Assembly (NCBI RefSeq): GCF_019130065.1
Contig: NZ_JAHSPG010000014.1
Coordinates: 124,001-188,000 of the forward strand
Direction: 5' to 3'
DNA from: Pinibacter aurantiacus
Lineage (GTDB): Bacteria; Bacteroidota; Bacteroidia; Chitinophagales; Chitinophagaceae
DNA length: 64,000 bases
In this document: positions 28,022-36,725 of the stretch, one piece after another
How positions within the stretch are numbered: the stretch's first letter is position 1
Layout of the letters: the number at the start of each line of letters is the position of its first letter
The notes under the pieces: model-generated
What the model was told of the DNA's origin: nothing
Seen by the model: only the letters and a program-made list of their open reading frames with translations
Database searches by the model: none
Program-made: the position numbers and the translations under genes

Positions 28022-28260
28022 CGTACAAAATTCAAAAAAGTAAAATTGATTGGTATATTATCACCGAAGTCATCAATAAAAGGATGAAGGGAGAATATAC
28101 ACAAGAGGATGTTGCCATTCATCTAAATCTTTCTACGGGCTTTATAGGGCAGGTTGAAAGCCCAAGCAGCAGGGCAAAATACAACAATCAACATTTAAAT
28201 GAACTTGCAAAGTTATTTAAATGTTCGCCAAGAGATTTTTTACCGGAAAACCCTCTTTAA
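28018..28260 (+). CDS. XRE-family helix-turn-helix regulator
   Basis: An 80-residue protein that is almost entirely one Cro/CI-type HTH domain: YTQEDVAIHLNLSTGFIGQVE forms the helix-turn-helix and LNELAKLFKCSPRDFLPE the closing helix. Such stand-alone regulators usually control excision, transfer or toxin genes of mobile elements. The two palindromes at its start suggest that it represses itself. It is the leftmost gene that clearly belongs with the mobilisation and integrase genes to its right. Confidence 0.85.
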   Translation: MAYKIQKSKIDWYIITEVINKRMKGEYTQEDVAIHLNLSTGFIGQVESPSSRAKYNNQHLNELAKLFKCSPRDFLPENPL

Positions 28261-28332
28261 CATATGTTATTAAGAATATACCTACAATTGAATGAGTAGT
28301 TCATCCATTATGCTTTTTGGCATTGCGGATTT

Positions 28333-28553
28333 TCATTTCAATTTTTCTTTCTTAATATAATCACTCAAAATATTATCAAATTCATGAAATCTTAGAGCGT
28401 TATGTTGATTTACAGGAGTTCTGATTTGTTTTGAATATACAGTAGCTCATGAATCTCACTCCATGTAATCCGTGATCCGCAATTCATCAAGGTCTTCTCA
28501 ATTACTTTATTCGCAACTACATAGTTCTTTATTTCTAACCAACAAAGATTCAT
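28333..28553 (-). pseudogene. Frameshifted gene remnant
   Basis: On the minus strand an ATG at 28553 opens a frame with WLEIKNYVVANKVIEKTLMN and ITWSEIHELLYIQNKSELL, then a stop. A one-base shift continues as VNQHNALRFHEFDNILSDYI down to 28333. The pieces join into a sensible helical protein of about 70 residues. The family was not recognised. The rest of the 28261-28796 gap (536 bp) shows no further gene, though decayed coding sequence upstream of 28553 is possible. Confidence 0.4.
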
Positions 28554-28796
28554 TACTTTTCAAACAACGATCTTCGATTATAAAGCTTCGGAATTGTTTT
28601 TTATTACACCCGAAAATTCTTTAGCAATTACAATTGTCCATATTGGTGATCATCGGTGTCACTTTGAGAAAACACGTTTAGACGATTGAATATGCAATAA
28701 AAAATAGGAACTCTATTTTCTTCTTTGCTAACTATTCGGCTATTTGCCTGTTAGCTCCTAATATAGTCTGCATATTGCTCAAGCCATGCAGTTTGA

Positions 28797-29180
28797 TTAT
28801 TCCAATCGTTTTAAACGGAAAAGTAATTGTTGAATCGCTTCCTGCTCGTCGTCAATAATCGATTGGGAAAATGATTCTGGAAAAAGTGCCTTTCGTTTGT
28901 CTTCTACATGCTTATAAAATCCCTCAATATGCTTGATGTATTCCTTGGGCTTGGCCGTCTCAGGAATAATTATTTCCAGGGTACCATCCAAAGCAAACGA
29001 TGTTTCCACCAAACGATCTGTTATATCAACAAGTGATTCTATGGCCTGATCAAGAGATATATGGGCCTCATAACTTCCCTTACCGGTGATTGCCCAGTGA
29101 ATTAGCTTTAGGGAATTACGAAAAGAGATCAGCTCACCAAGGAACGTTGCGACTTCTGATTTGTTTACTTTACTGGCCAT
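28797..29180 (-). CDS. Ferritin/Dps-like DUF5856 protein
   Basis: A 127-residue all-helical protein. The motif SLKLIHWAITGKGSYEAHISLDQAIESLVD matches the Dps-like pattern, in which His and Asp from neighbouring helices make a ferroxidase-type site. DUF5856 proteins belong to the ferritin-like superfamily. The protein is shorter than Dps (about 160 residues). It is unusual cargo in a mobile element, and its metal-binding capacity is unproven. It ends in a helix rich in Arg/Leu. It shares the minus strand with the Shedu gene, 106 bp away. Confidence 0.65.
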   Translation of the reverse strand: MASKVNKSEVATFLGELISFRNSLKLIHWAITGKGSYEAHISLDQAIESLVDITDRLVETSFALDGTLEIIIPETAKPKEYIKHIEGFYKHVEDKRKALFPESFSQSIIDDEQEAIQQLLFRLKRLE

Positions 29181-29286
29181 GTCTATATAATTTTATGGTT
29201 ATTAGTTATAATAAAAACTACTCGCAGCACAATCCGCTAGAATACACAACAACGTTAGAACCCTTTTGTTGTCTTTTTTGATAGCT

Positions 29287-30033
29287 TTATTCAAAATCGA
29301 AGGTGGGTCTTTTTTTAATGACCTCGCAGTAGTGCCGGCTATAAAAATGCGAGCAGGCTACCTGAGTCGATTTGCAAAATTTTTTCCATCGAGCATCTGT
29401 AATCGCTTTATGAAATGGATTTGCCAGCTGGCTTTCGAAGTCTGGGAAGTCATCTTCCGTCCAAGCCCGTGGGTAGAAAATTCGTTTCGTTACTTTGTCA
29501 GTCAGATAATCAAACGACCTTATTTCAGCACCGATTTCTTTTCCAATTTGATTTCTCTTTTCTATCTCATAGGGATTATCTGTTCGCCTCCCAATGACGA
29601 TAGTGAATTTCAACTGGCTGTCAAAAATCACCCTAGTATTGATCGTCGGCAAATAGGCTTTAACCCAAGCCTTATTATCAACTAACCAACGTTTCCAATC
29701 CCTTATTTGCTGCACAGCGCGGTTAAAGTCGGCCGTCATCGTCCCTTTCTCAGTGAATAGTCTGGCGCTTGGCTGCTTAATCTCTATTAATTCAAAAACA
29801 TTCCCGTTACTAAAGCCATCTGTGAGTGACACAAAATCGGTCTCCAACTCACTCCCTAATTTCAGCTTTGAGATAACCAAATGGCAATTTTCATTGCCCC
29901 AGAAAATCCCTACATACTTTGATAGAAACGTTTGATAAAAACGTTCAGACAAATGCTGTGAAAGCATACGCTCCCATTCAGCTTTTATTAAGTTTACTCT
30001 TTTCTGGTGGTTATCGTACCAATTCGTGTCCAT
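29287..30033 (-). CDS. sduA: Shedu (DUF4263) antiphage nuclease
   Basis: A 248-residue protein with the Shedu/DUF4263 nuclease domain, a PD-(D/E)XK-type fold. The likely catalytic residues are Glu62/Asp66 in ELETDF, Glu84-x-Lys86 in FELIEIKQPSARLF, and Gln108/109 in AVQQIRDWKRWL. Shedu proteins act alone as antiphage nucleases that damage DNA on infection. Regions on either side of the domain are short, as in compact single-gene Shedu systems. It lies on its own transcript in the mobile element. Gene symbol from the known system; assignment by motif only. Confidence 0.82.
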   Translation of the reverse strand: MDTNWYDNHQKRVNLIKAEWERMLSQHLSERFYQTFLSKYVGIFWGNENCHLVISKLKLGSELETDFVSLTDGFSNGNVFELIEIKQPSARLFTEKGTMTADFNRAVQQIRDWKRWLVDNKAWVKAYLPTINTRVIFDSQLKFTIVIGRRTDNPYEIEKRNQIGKEIGAEIRSFDYLTDKVTKRIFYPRAWTEDDFPDFESQLANPFHKAITDARWKKFCKSTQVACSHFYSRHYCEVIKKRPTFDFE

Positions 30034-30281
30034 AGTGTAAGCAGATTTATTTTGGTGTGGTGCTTGTCATATGCCGTAACTAATATAACCTGTTTTGGGC
30101 AAAATCTAGGCGGTCAGTGGATGATGAAAATTGCACGCATGATTTGTCCACCTAAACTATTTGTGCCGAGTCGCCCACTTTAATAATCTGTTAGCAGAAT
30201 ATACTATCTTAAACAAGCAAAAAAGATAAACAACCCGGTGGATGATAGCATTTATTACAGGGATGAAATGGAAATAAAAAT

Positions 30282-30806
30282 ATGATAAACGAAAACTTTG
30301 TATATGCCCGAATCGGTATGGCGCTGATCTCTGCGCAAAGAGTGGAATATATAGCCAATCAACTTGTAGACATTCTGAGAGAGTTTGACGTGGACATTTT
30401 TGGTATCACCGGGCAAGAGTTTCTCACAACATCTAAAAAGGCTAATCTCGCGAGGGCCACACTTGGCACCGTATTTAATTTACTTAAGCTAAATCACAAG
30501 CTCATCATTAAAGAAGAGCTTGACGACTATGTGGGCAAGCGAAATATTCTTGCACATAATTTTTGGAAAAATCACCTGCATACAAAATCAGTTGAGCAGG
30601 CACAAAGTGCAGTCGACTTCTGCCAGGACTTTGGAATCCATTCGCAAAAACTGGAAAGTTTTTTCAAAGGCTTTGTCTTCTTTCTGGCACTGAGATATGT
30701 CAAAGACAGAACCCAAATCGATAATGAATTAAAAAAATGGGAAGGAGACTTTGACTATTTTATGGAAAGACTACAGGAAAAGCGTTTACAAGAGTCCGCA
30801 GGTTAA
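30282..30806 (+). CDS. HEPN-like helical protein, possible RNase or defence protein
   Basis: A 174-residue all-helical protein with the sequence GKRNILAHNFW, in which Arg87 and His92 (R-N-x3-H) fit the R-x4-6-H motif of HEPN ribonucleases. It begins with an ALISAQRVEYIANQLVD helix, which fits HEPN helix 1. HEPN proteins often act in toxin-antitoxin or abortive-infection systems with a nucleotidyltransferase (MNT) partner; no such partner is encoded beside it. It lies between the Shedu gene and the RadC-like gene. Family call is from the motif only. The following 30807-31035 gap shows nothing clear. Confidence 0.5.
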   Translation: MINENFVYARIGMALISAQRVEYIANQLVDILREFDVDIFGITGQEFLTTSKKANLARATLGTVFNLLKLNHKLIIKEELDDYVGKRNILAHNFWKNHLHTKSVEQAQSAVDFCQDFGIHSQKLESFFKGFVFFLALRYVKDRTQIDNELKKWEGDFDYFMERLQEKRLQESAG

Positions 30807-31035
30807 TGACAAATTCGACTGTGAATTAATAACAAGCTTAGAGGCAGGAGAAGATTTTTGCTGCATCAATTATTCCAAAATTTCGGTTTTTACTTTTGAT
30901 AAGTTGGCAAGGAACTACGCCATAAACACGAGTACCCTCTCACAAAGCCTTCCTTTATTGCGTTCCTCCATGCACTAATCAAAGTAAAAGCCGGTGAATG
31001 GTTCCATAATTTATTTACAATTAAAATCATGAATT

Positions 31036-31506
31036 ATGGAAAAGTCAGCTAACACAACAGCCTGGATGAAAGTTTCAGAATTGGAAATTGTGTACAAATC
31101 TAAAATGCGGCCATCTGAAAGACCACAAATTAAAGGCTCACACGACGCTTATAAATTATTCCTTGACACATGGAATCTGGATAAGATTGAACTGCTCGAA
31201 CAGTTCAAAGTAATGGCATTGAACCATGCCAATCGCGTGCTGGGCATTTGTGAACTTTCTAGCGGTGCTATCAGCGCTACCATCGTTGATCCGAAACTTG
31301 TTTTCGGATTGCTATTGAAGGCAGGAGCTTCCGGCGCGATTATCTGCCACTGTCATCCGAGCGGGAATCTAAAACCCAGCAATAGTGATGTGGAAATGAC
31401 GCATAAAATTTGCGGAGGAGGAAAACTGTTGGATATAAAAATCCTGGATCACCTCATTATTACAATGGACAACTATTATTCATTCGCAGATAGCGGGGCG
31501 TTGTAA
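31036..31506 (+). CDS. RadC/JAB-domain protein of a mobile element
   Basis: A 156-residue protein whose C-terminal part is a JAB1/MPN metalloprotease-like (RadC) domain. The metal-binding motif is H-C-H-P-S-G with His105 and His107 and a downstream Asp118 in KPSNSDVEM. The N-terminal helix-hairpin-helix domain of full-length RadC is missing. Short RadC proteins of this type are typical of conjugative and integrative elements in Bacteroidota. Their function is not settled. Confidence 0.88.
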   Translation: MEKSANTTAWMKVSELEIVYKSKMRPSERPQIKGSHDAYKLFLDTWNLDKIELLEQFKVMALNHANRVLGICELSSGAISATIVDPKLVFGLLLKAGASGAIICHCHPSGNLKPSNSDVEMTHKICGGGKLLDIKILDHLIITMDNYYSFADSGAL

Positions 31507-31600
31507 CGCCCTTTCTTTATTCATCAAATTAAAATTTATCAGGAAACAAATTGCCTTAATATTTTTTGCTATCCAGTTTAAAAGTAAAAAATGCCTGCTC

Positions 31601-32002
31601 TTAGGCGTGCTGTCCTCTATCCAATGCATCCTTCATAGCGGCCAATAAACCTTGTTGCATTGACATAGCAAATGGCAAATCTTCAAGAAAAATAGGCGCA
31701 TCGTGATTGCATATCCTTAAAAGAGTTGCCAGCGTATTCTCAAACCACGCGTAATAACTACGGCTTGGAGATCCCGATTGCCTAGATATATAATTAATAG
31801 CCCCAATTAATATTGCCTGGCTTTTGGGTAACTCATCAACCAAATGATATAACTTCTCGGCAATCTCAACGAATCCCTTCGTCATTTCTCCCGCTCTTGC
31901 TGTATACTCTTCTATATTGTCAACATAGTTATTATCCCTCGCCCAGGCCAAATCCGCTACAAGGGTAAAACAAGCTTCATATAATTTCTCTTCAAATTTC
32001 AT
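31601..32002 (-). CDS. Helical protein of unknown function
   Basis: A 133-residue protein predicted to be mostly helical, with hydrophobic-acidic helices (KGFVEIAEKLYHLVDELP, LPFAMSMQQGLLAAMKDALD) separated by short loops and no signal peptide. It resembles four-helix-bundle proteins often carried by mobile elements, but no specific family was recognised. It converges on the RadC-like gene (95-bp gap), with no terminator seen between them. Confidence 0.6.
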   Translation of the reverse strand: MKFEEKLYEACFTLVADLAWARDNNYVDNIEEYTARAGEMTKGFVEIAEKLYHLVDELPKSQAILIGAINYISRQSGSPSRSYYAWFENTLATLLRICNHDAPIFLEDLPFAMSMQQGLLAAMKDALDRGQHA

Positions 32003-32610
32003 AGTAGAAAATTATCGTTATTCGCAACCTCCATAGTTGTGTTGATGTTATTTCGGTTATTGTAAATTATACCATCTCATAGTACTTGTCAACCGTATTT
32101 ATACTTATTCGGCAAGCGCAACACTGACCGCTGCTGCGAACCTAACAAAATATTATCCCTGTTTTTAACGCTATAAAAACTCAAGGCATCGCACTGATCA
32201 CATGTTCATTTTTTAAACATCTTGACGAGCATTGTTGCACAACCTATTTTTGTCTTATAACATTTAAATCGCTCAACATTTGAAACATAAAAAGCACATC
32301 TGTGACTTGCAAGAGTGATTTGCTATTCTTTCATATAAATCAATCACTGACAGTTTTACAGAGCCTGCATTGATCGGGCTTGTTGTTTAGTTCGGTGTAA
32401 TTATTATGAACCAGACAGCATTGCTACTATGAAACAGCCGTTGCGTCGCACTCTTGTACTTTTTGTTCTCTATGGAGCAATACATCGATTTGCAAACACA
32501 AAGACTTTTTGCGTGAGAAGCCTAATCGTTATTAAGACGTGAAGTTCATAAATGCTCTCGGTCATTTCTCAAACATATAAATCACAAATATCCAAGTAAG
32601 AAAAACCGAA
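32003..32610. other. Long intergenic stretch before the candidate oriT
   Basis: About 600 bp with no plausible gene on either strand. It lies upstream of the mobilisation genes and probably carries the origin-of-transfer region (see 32616-32705) and the promoter of mobC. Confidence 0.45.
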
Positions 32611-32615
32611 GACAA

Positions 32616-32705
32616 CCGAGGTTGCCGGTCCCCGCAACCGGCGAGGTGTACAAATGTTGCACATTCGGACCTCGCTCCGACACTCCGGAGTCGTTGCGGA
32701 GAAAA
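32616..32705. other. oriT: Candidate origin of transfer (oriT)
   Basis: A GC-rich island in AT-rich sequence, 70-160 bp before mobC, packed with inverted repeats: GGTTGC/GCAACC (32620, 32634), GCGAGGT/ACCTCGC (32641, 32669) and CGAC/GTCG (32678, 32690) around the CTCCGGAG palindrome (32683). Relaxases nick beside such repeats, and oriT regions usually lie next to mob genes. No nic site can be named from the sequence alone. Confidence 0.5.
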
Positions 32706-32776
32706 GCGGATGAGGATTTTATTGTGATTGCATCTGTAGGATGCAGTGATTTTGAAAACGTGAAAATGAAAATGTG

Positions 32777-33169
32777 ATGAAAGAACAAATCAAAACACCC
32801 AAAAATTGGATCAGCTTCCGCGTGAAGCACGACGAGTATACTACCATCTATCACTACTTTGAATCGACTACTTGTCGCAAACTAAGTGAGTATGCAAGAA
32901 AAGTTTTACTCAACAAACCTGTTACGATTAACTACCGCAACCAGTCTGCCAATGAAATTTTGACAGTGATGAATCAACTCAAAAATGAATTGAATGCCAT
33001 CGGCAATAATTTCAACCAGTCCATTCATAAGCTGCATACTTTAGACACAGTGCCGGAAATAAAAACATGGGCATTGCAAAATGAAGCTAGCAAACAAAGC
33101 TTGTTGCAAAAGGTGGAAGAAATCAGGGTAAACATGATACAACTCTATGAACAATGGTCCCGCAAATAA
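32777..33169 (+). CDS. mobC: MobC-like relaxosome accessory protein
   Basis: A 130-residue protein. The N-terminal part starts with the pattern KNWISFRVKHDEYTTIYHYF, followed by CRKLSEYARKVLLNKPV, the ribbon-helix-helix-like DNA-binding core of Bacteroidota MobC proteins. The C-terminal part is helical (LKNELNAIGNNFNQSIHKL), as in the family. It binds oriT and recruits the relaxase. The frame also has a GTG three bases upstream; the ATG at 32777 is preferred. It overlaps the start of the relaxase gene by 16 bp, so the two are translationally linked. Confidence 0.85.
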   Translation: MKEQIKTPKNWISFRVKHDEYTTIYHYFESTTCRKLSEYARKVLLNKPVTINYRNQSANEILTVMNQLKNELNAIGNNFNQSIHKLHTLDTVPEIKTWALQNEASKQSLLQKVEEIRVNMIQLYEQWSRK

Positions 33170-34500
33170 AACATCCAAAAAGCATAAGGCGCGCTCTGAA
33201 CTATAATGAACAAAAAGTGCAGAAAGGACAGGCTGAATTGATCCATGCCAGCAATTATTTAAAGCGTGCGGATGAGATGAATTTTTATGAAAAGTTGGAA
33301 CGTTTTCAGAAGTTAATGGAATTGAATGACCGTGCACAAACAAAAGTCATGCATGTATCGCTGAATTTTCACCCGGATGACTCTCCAAAATTATCCAGAG
33401 AATTTCTGCAAAAGATCAGTGATGAGTACATGCAAAAAATTGGTTTTGGTAACCAACCCTACCTCGTCTATCAACACCATGATGCAGGGCATCCCCATGT
33501 TCATATTGTATCTACACTTATCAAAGATGATGGCAGTCGTATCCCGACTCACAATTTGGGAAAAGATATTTCCGAACCTGCTCGCAAAGAATTGGAGAAA
33601 ATGTATGGACTGGTGAGCGCTGATAAAAAAGAATTAAATCAGCAATTGGAAAAACAAAAAGTGGCGAATGCACAGAAAGTACAGTACGGAAAGTCGGAAA
33701 CAAAACGAAGCATTACCAATGTTTTGGATACAGTTATTGATCAATATAAATACACTTCACTTGCAGAATTAAATGCAGTGCTCAAACAATACAACGTGAT
33801 GGCGGACCGTGGACAGGAAGAAGGACGCATCTATAAGAACAGAGGGTTAACATACCGTGTTCTGGATGAGCAGGGACAAAAGACAGGTGTTCCAATAAAA
33901 GCCAGTGACATTTATTCCAAGCCAACCCTTGACAAACTCGAAAAAAAGTTTATTGAGAATGAAGAAAAAAGAGAGGCTGACAAAAAACATTTAAAGACAA
34001 TGATTGACTGGTCGCTGCTGAAAAATCCGCATACGATGGATGAACTGGTAAAGGCCCTAGAGAGGGAACGCATTGCAGTAGTCCTACGTAGGAATGAACA
34101 GCGAAAAATTTATGGCATCACCTATATCGACCATGAATCAAAAGCTGTTTTTAACGGCAGCGATCTTGGGAAAGAATATGCCAGCAACCGAATGCTGGAA
34201 CGTCTCGGAATTGAACAACAACAAACCCAGGATAAGGCAAATCAAAAAGAGCTGCGACAAGAAACGTCATCATACAAAACATCTCAAAGCGCAGCTACAT
34301 CCTTACAGAAAGAAGTGCCACAAAATGACCCAAAAGAAAAGCAGCGAGAATCTTCACTTAAAGAAAATGTAGGAAAAGATCTGTCCAATATCCTGAAAGA
34401 AATGCTACAACCTGAAAATGACCAGCAATCCTTAAACAGTGAATTGCAAAGAGAGGAGGAAAAACGCCGCAGGCGCCGAAACCAAGAACGTGAACGATAA
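33154..34500 (+). CDS. mobA: MobA-family relaxase
   Basis: A 448-residue relaxase/mobilisation nuclease. The three-histidine metal site is HHDAGHPHVHI at about residues 108-118, characteristic of the MOBP-type relaxase family common in Bacteroidota. A Tyr upstream in the N-terminal 30 residues (ALNYNEQKV) is the likely nicking residue. The C-terminal 200 residues are Lys/Glu-rich and less conserved. It cuts one strand at oriT and guides it to the coupling protein encoded 13 bp downstream. Confidence 0.92.
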   Translation: MVPQIKHPKSIRRALNYNEQKVQKGQAELIHASNYLKRADEMNFYEKLERFQKLMELNDRAQTKVMHVSLNFHPDDSPKLSREFLQKISDEYMQKIGFGNQPYLVYQHHDAGHPHVHIVSTLIKDDGSRIPTHNLGKDISEPARKELEKMYGLVSADKKELNQQLEKQKVANAQKVQYGKSETKRSITNVLDTVIDQYKYTSLAELNAVLKQYNVMADRGQEEGRIYKNRGLTYRVLDEQGQKTGVPIKASDIYSKPTLDKLEKKFIENEEKREADKKHLKTMIDWSLLKNPHTMDELVKALERERIAVVLRRNEQRKIYGITYIDHESKAVFNGSDLGKEYASNRMLERLGIEQQQTQDKANQKELRQETSSYKTSQSAATSLQKEVPQNDPKEKQRESSLKENVGKDLSNILKEMLQPENDQQSLNSELQREEEKRRRRRNQERER

Positions 34501-34512
34501 AATATAAACACG

Positions 34513-36501
34513 ATGAATACAAGAACCAGTGAAAATGATATGGGTTTAAAAAAGATGATGGACATGACCAGGATGATAAGTGTCGCTGTATTGCTATTGC
34601 ATTTTTATTATAGTTGTTATGCAGCCTTTAAAATATGGGGATGGACGCATCCCATTGGTGACAGGCTACTAACCAATATTCTTCACACAGGCCTATTCAG
34701 CAATTTTCATAGAGCCAAATTGATAGCATTGGGCTTCCTTAGTTTATCATTGTTAGGAACACAAGGAAGGAAAGGCACTACTTTTAATTACAGGACAGCC
34801 TTTGCTTATCTTTTGACAGGCGTGTTGCTTTACTTGATTAGTGTATTAATCTTGTATATGCGCATGCAACCTACTGAAGTTGCCTTTGCGTATATTGTTA
34901 TTACCAGTCTTGGCTATATCTTGTTTATGACAGGTGGTTCTCTGCTCACACGTATCCTTAAGCTAAAGTTGCAAGGTGATGTCTTTAACAAACTCAACGA
35001 AACTTTTCCGCAGGAAGAAAGACTACTTGAAAATAAATACAGTTTGAATTTTAGGGCAACCTATAACTTGAAAGGTAAAACAAGGCCAAGTTGGATTAAT
35101 GTCGTCAACAGTTTCAGGGGACTTTTGGTAATGGGAAATAGTGGGAGCGGTAAGACAGCTTTTGTTGTAAAAGAAATCATCAAACAGCAGATACAAAAAG
35201 GCTTTGCCATGTTCATCCATGATTTTAAATATCCTGATCTCACGAATGTTGCTTACTATCACTTCCTCCAAAATAAAAACAAGTACAAAACAACTCCTGA
35301 ATTTTATGTGATCAATTTTGACGAACCGGTTCACCGTTGTAATCCCCTAATGGCACAGTCAATTAGAAGTATTACTGATGCTGCTTCCGCTTCAAGATCA
35401 ATCCTGTTGGGATTAAATCAGGATTGGATTGAGAACCAGGGAGACTTCTGGATTGAATCTTCTATCAATTTTGTGACAGCCTTAATTTGGTTCTTACGCA
35501 AATACAAAGATGGAATATACTGCACCTTACCCCATGTGATCGAACTGGCACAGGTGGAATTTGAAAAACTGTTTACAATTTTACGTGCTGAACCCACTTT
35601 GGAAATATTGGTTAGTCCTTTTATAAAAGCCTACCAGGAAGATGCAGGTAAACAACTAATTGGTCAGATCTCAGGAGCGGCCGTTAGTCTCGGCACTTTA
35701 TCAACAGAGAATCTATATTATGTTTTATCAGGTGATGATTTTATGATGACCATCAATGATCCCAAAGCTCCTAAGATTGTATGCATTGCCAACAACCCTC
35801 AAGTTTCAAATATTTACAGCGCGGTAATATCCCTTTATCTAAACAATTTGCAAAAACTATTAAAGGAACAAGAAGAGCAACCTTGCGGGATCGTGCTCGA
35901 AGAGTTTGCGAACATTTCATGGAATGGCGTTGATAAATTTCTTTCTGTTTGCCGCAGCTATCTCGTGAGTACTACACTTGTCATACAAGATGCCAGCCAG
36001 CTAATTTTACATTACGGAAAACACCAGGCAGATGTAATCATGTCGATGGCGGGTAATATTATCTCCGGGCAGGTTACGGGTGATAGTGCTAGAGTTCTTG
36101 CTGATCGCTTTGGAAAGATTATGCAAGATAGAGAAAGCGTTTCCATTAATAGTAGGGATACATCTGTCAATCACTCTAAACAAATGGACTTTGCAATTCC
36201 ACAATCAACAATTGCAAGTCTTTCGTCGGGGGAATTTGTTGGAATGGTGGCAGATACTCCTGGACAAAGAATTGAGAAGAAAATGTTTCATTCGGAGTTC
36301 TTGATTGAGATAGGAAGTCAGGCCGGTCAGCAAATTGCTCCTTCGGATTTGCCACAATTGACTGTTGATAACTACGTTATCATGGAGAACTACTTGCGCG
36401 TCAAGCAAGAATCCAAAAACATCGCACAGAATGAACTTGAAAGGGTGATGAATACTCCAGAGTTGGAAATCATGATTGTTAAAATGAATGGGAAAAGCTG
36501 A
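34513..36501 (+). CDS. VirD4/TraG-type conjugative coupling protein
   Basis: A 662-residue type IV coupling ATPase. It has about four N-terminal transmembrane helices (residues about 17-150), then a Walker A motif GNSGSGKT (about 207-214), a Walker B region with IVLEEFAN (about 458-465) and a TraG-type C-terminal domain. It links the relaxosome to a type IV secretion pore. No tra pore genes (TraG-TraO of the Bacteroidota set) are in the window, so the element is probably mobilised by a helper rather than self-transmissible. Confidence 0.93.
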   Translation: MNTRTSENDMGLKKMMDMTRMISVAVLLLHFYYSCYAAFKIWGWTHPIGDRLLTNILHTGLFSNFHRAKLIALGFLSLSLLGTQGRKGTTFNYRTAFAYLLTGVLLYLISVLILYMRMQPTEVAFAYIVITSLGYILFMTGGSLLTRILKLKLQGDVFNKLNETFPQEERLLENKYSLNFRATYNLKGKTRPSWINVVNSFRGLLVMGNSGSGKTAFVVKEIIKQQIQKGFAMFIHDFKYPDLTNVAYYHFLQNKNKYKTTPEFYVINFDEPVHRCNPLMAQSIRSITDAASASRSILLGLNQDWIENQGDFWIESSINFVTALIWFLRKYKDGIYCTLPHVIELAQVEFEKLFTILRAEPTLEILVSPFIKAYQEDAGKQLIGQISGAAVSLGTLSTENLYYVLSGDDFMMTINDPKAPKIVCIANNPQVSNIYSAVISLYLNNLQKLLKEQEEQPCGIVLEEFANISWNGVDKFLSVCRSYLVSTTLVIQDASQLILHYGKHQADVIMSMAGNIISGQVTGDSARVLADRFGKIMQDRESVSINSRDTSVNHSKQMDFAIPQSTIASLSSGEFVGMVADTPGQRIEKKMFHSEFLIEIGSQAGQQIAPSDLPQLTVDNYVIMENYLRVKQESKNIAQNELERVMNTPELEIMIVKMNGKS

Positions 36502-36576
36502 ATAGTAATACCTTACATTATTGCTCCTTCTCAAATTGAATGAGATTTTATATATTTATTTTCTATAAGCCAAAGA

Positions 36577-36725
36577 TTTGGTGAAAGACTTAGAATAAAT
36601 AAGGCAATTTTTCTGGAATTCTAAACTATAATAAAAGACTTTCTAAAGAAGTAATCAAAAAGTTAGCTATTTTATTCAAAGAAGAAAGAATTGGCTATTG
36701 CATAAATCACCCAAAAAAGCTTGCA
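36577..36725 (+). pseudogene. Relic of an XRE-type regulator
   Basis: Frames in this gap read FGERLRINK at 36577 and, in another frame, KEVIKKLAILFKEERIGYC up to 36725. These correspond to the first and last helices of an XRE HTH protein with the middle missing. A control gene in front of the ABC-3C operon has probably been lost. Evidence is two short fragments only. Confidence 0.35.

Noticed and set aside
8000-32000. Left copy of the tRNA-Ser 3' end (attL)
   Set aside because: No convincing copy of the tRNA end (such as GGTGAGGGTGGGATTCG) was found by eye; a computational search is needed.
32582-32854. A 90-residue minus-strand open frame across the candidate oriT
   Set aside because: It overlaps mobC, its composition follows the palindromes, and it has no recognisable domain.
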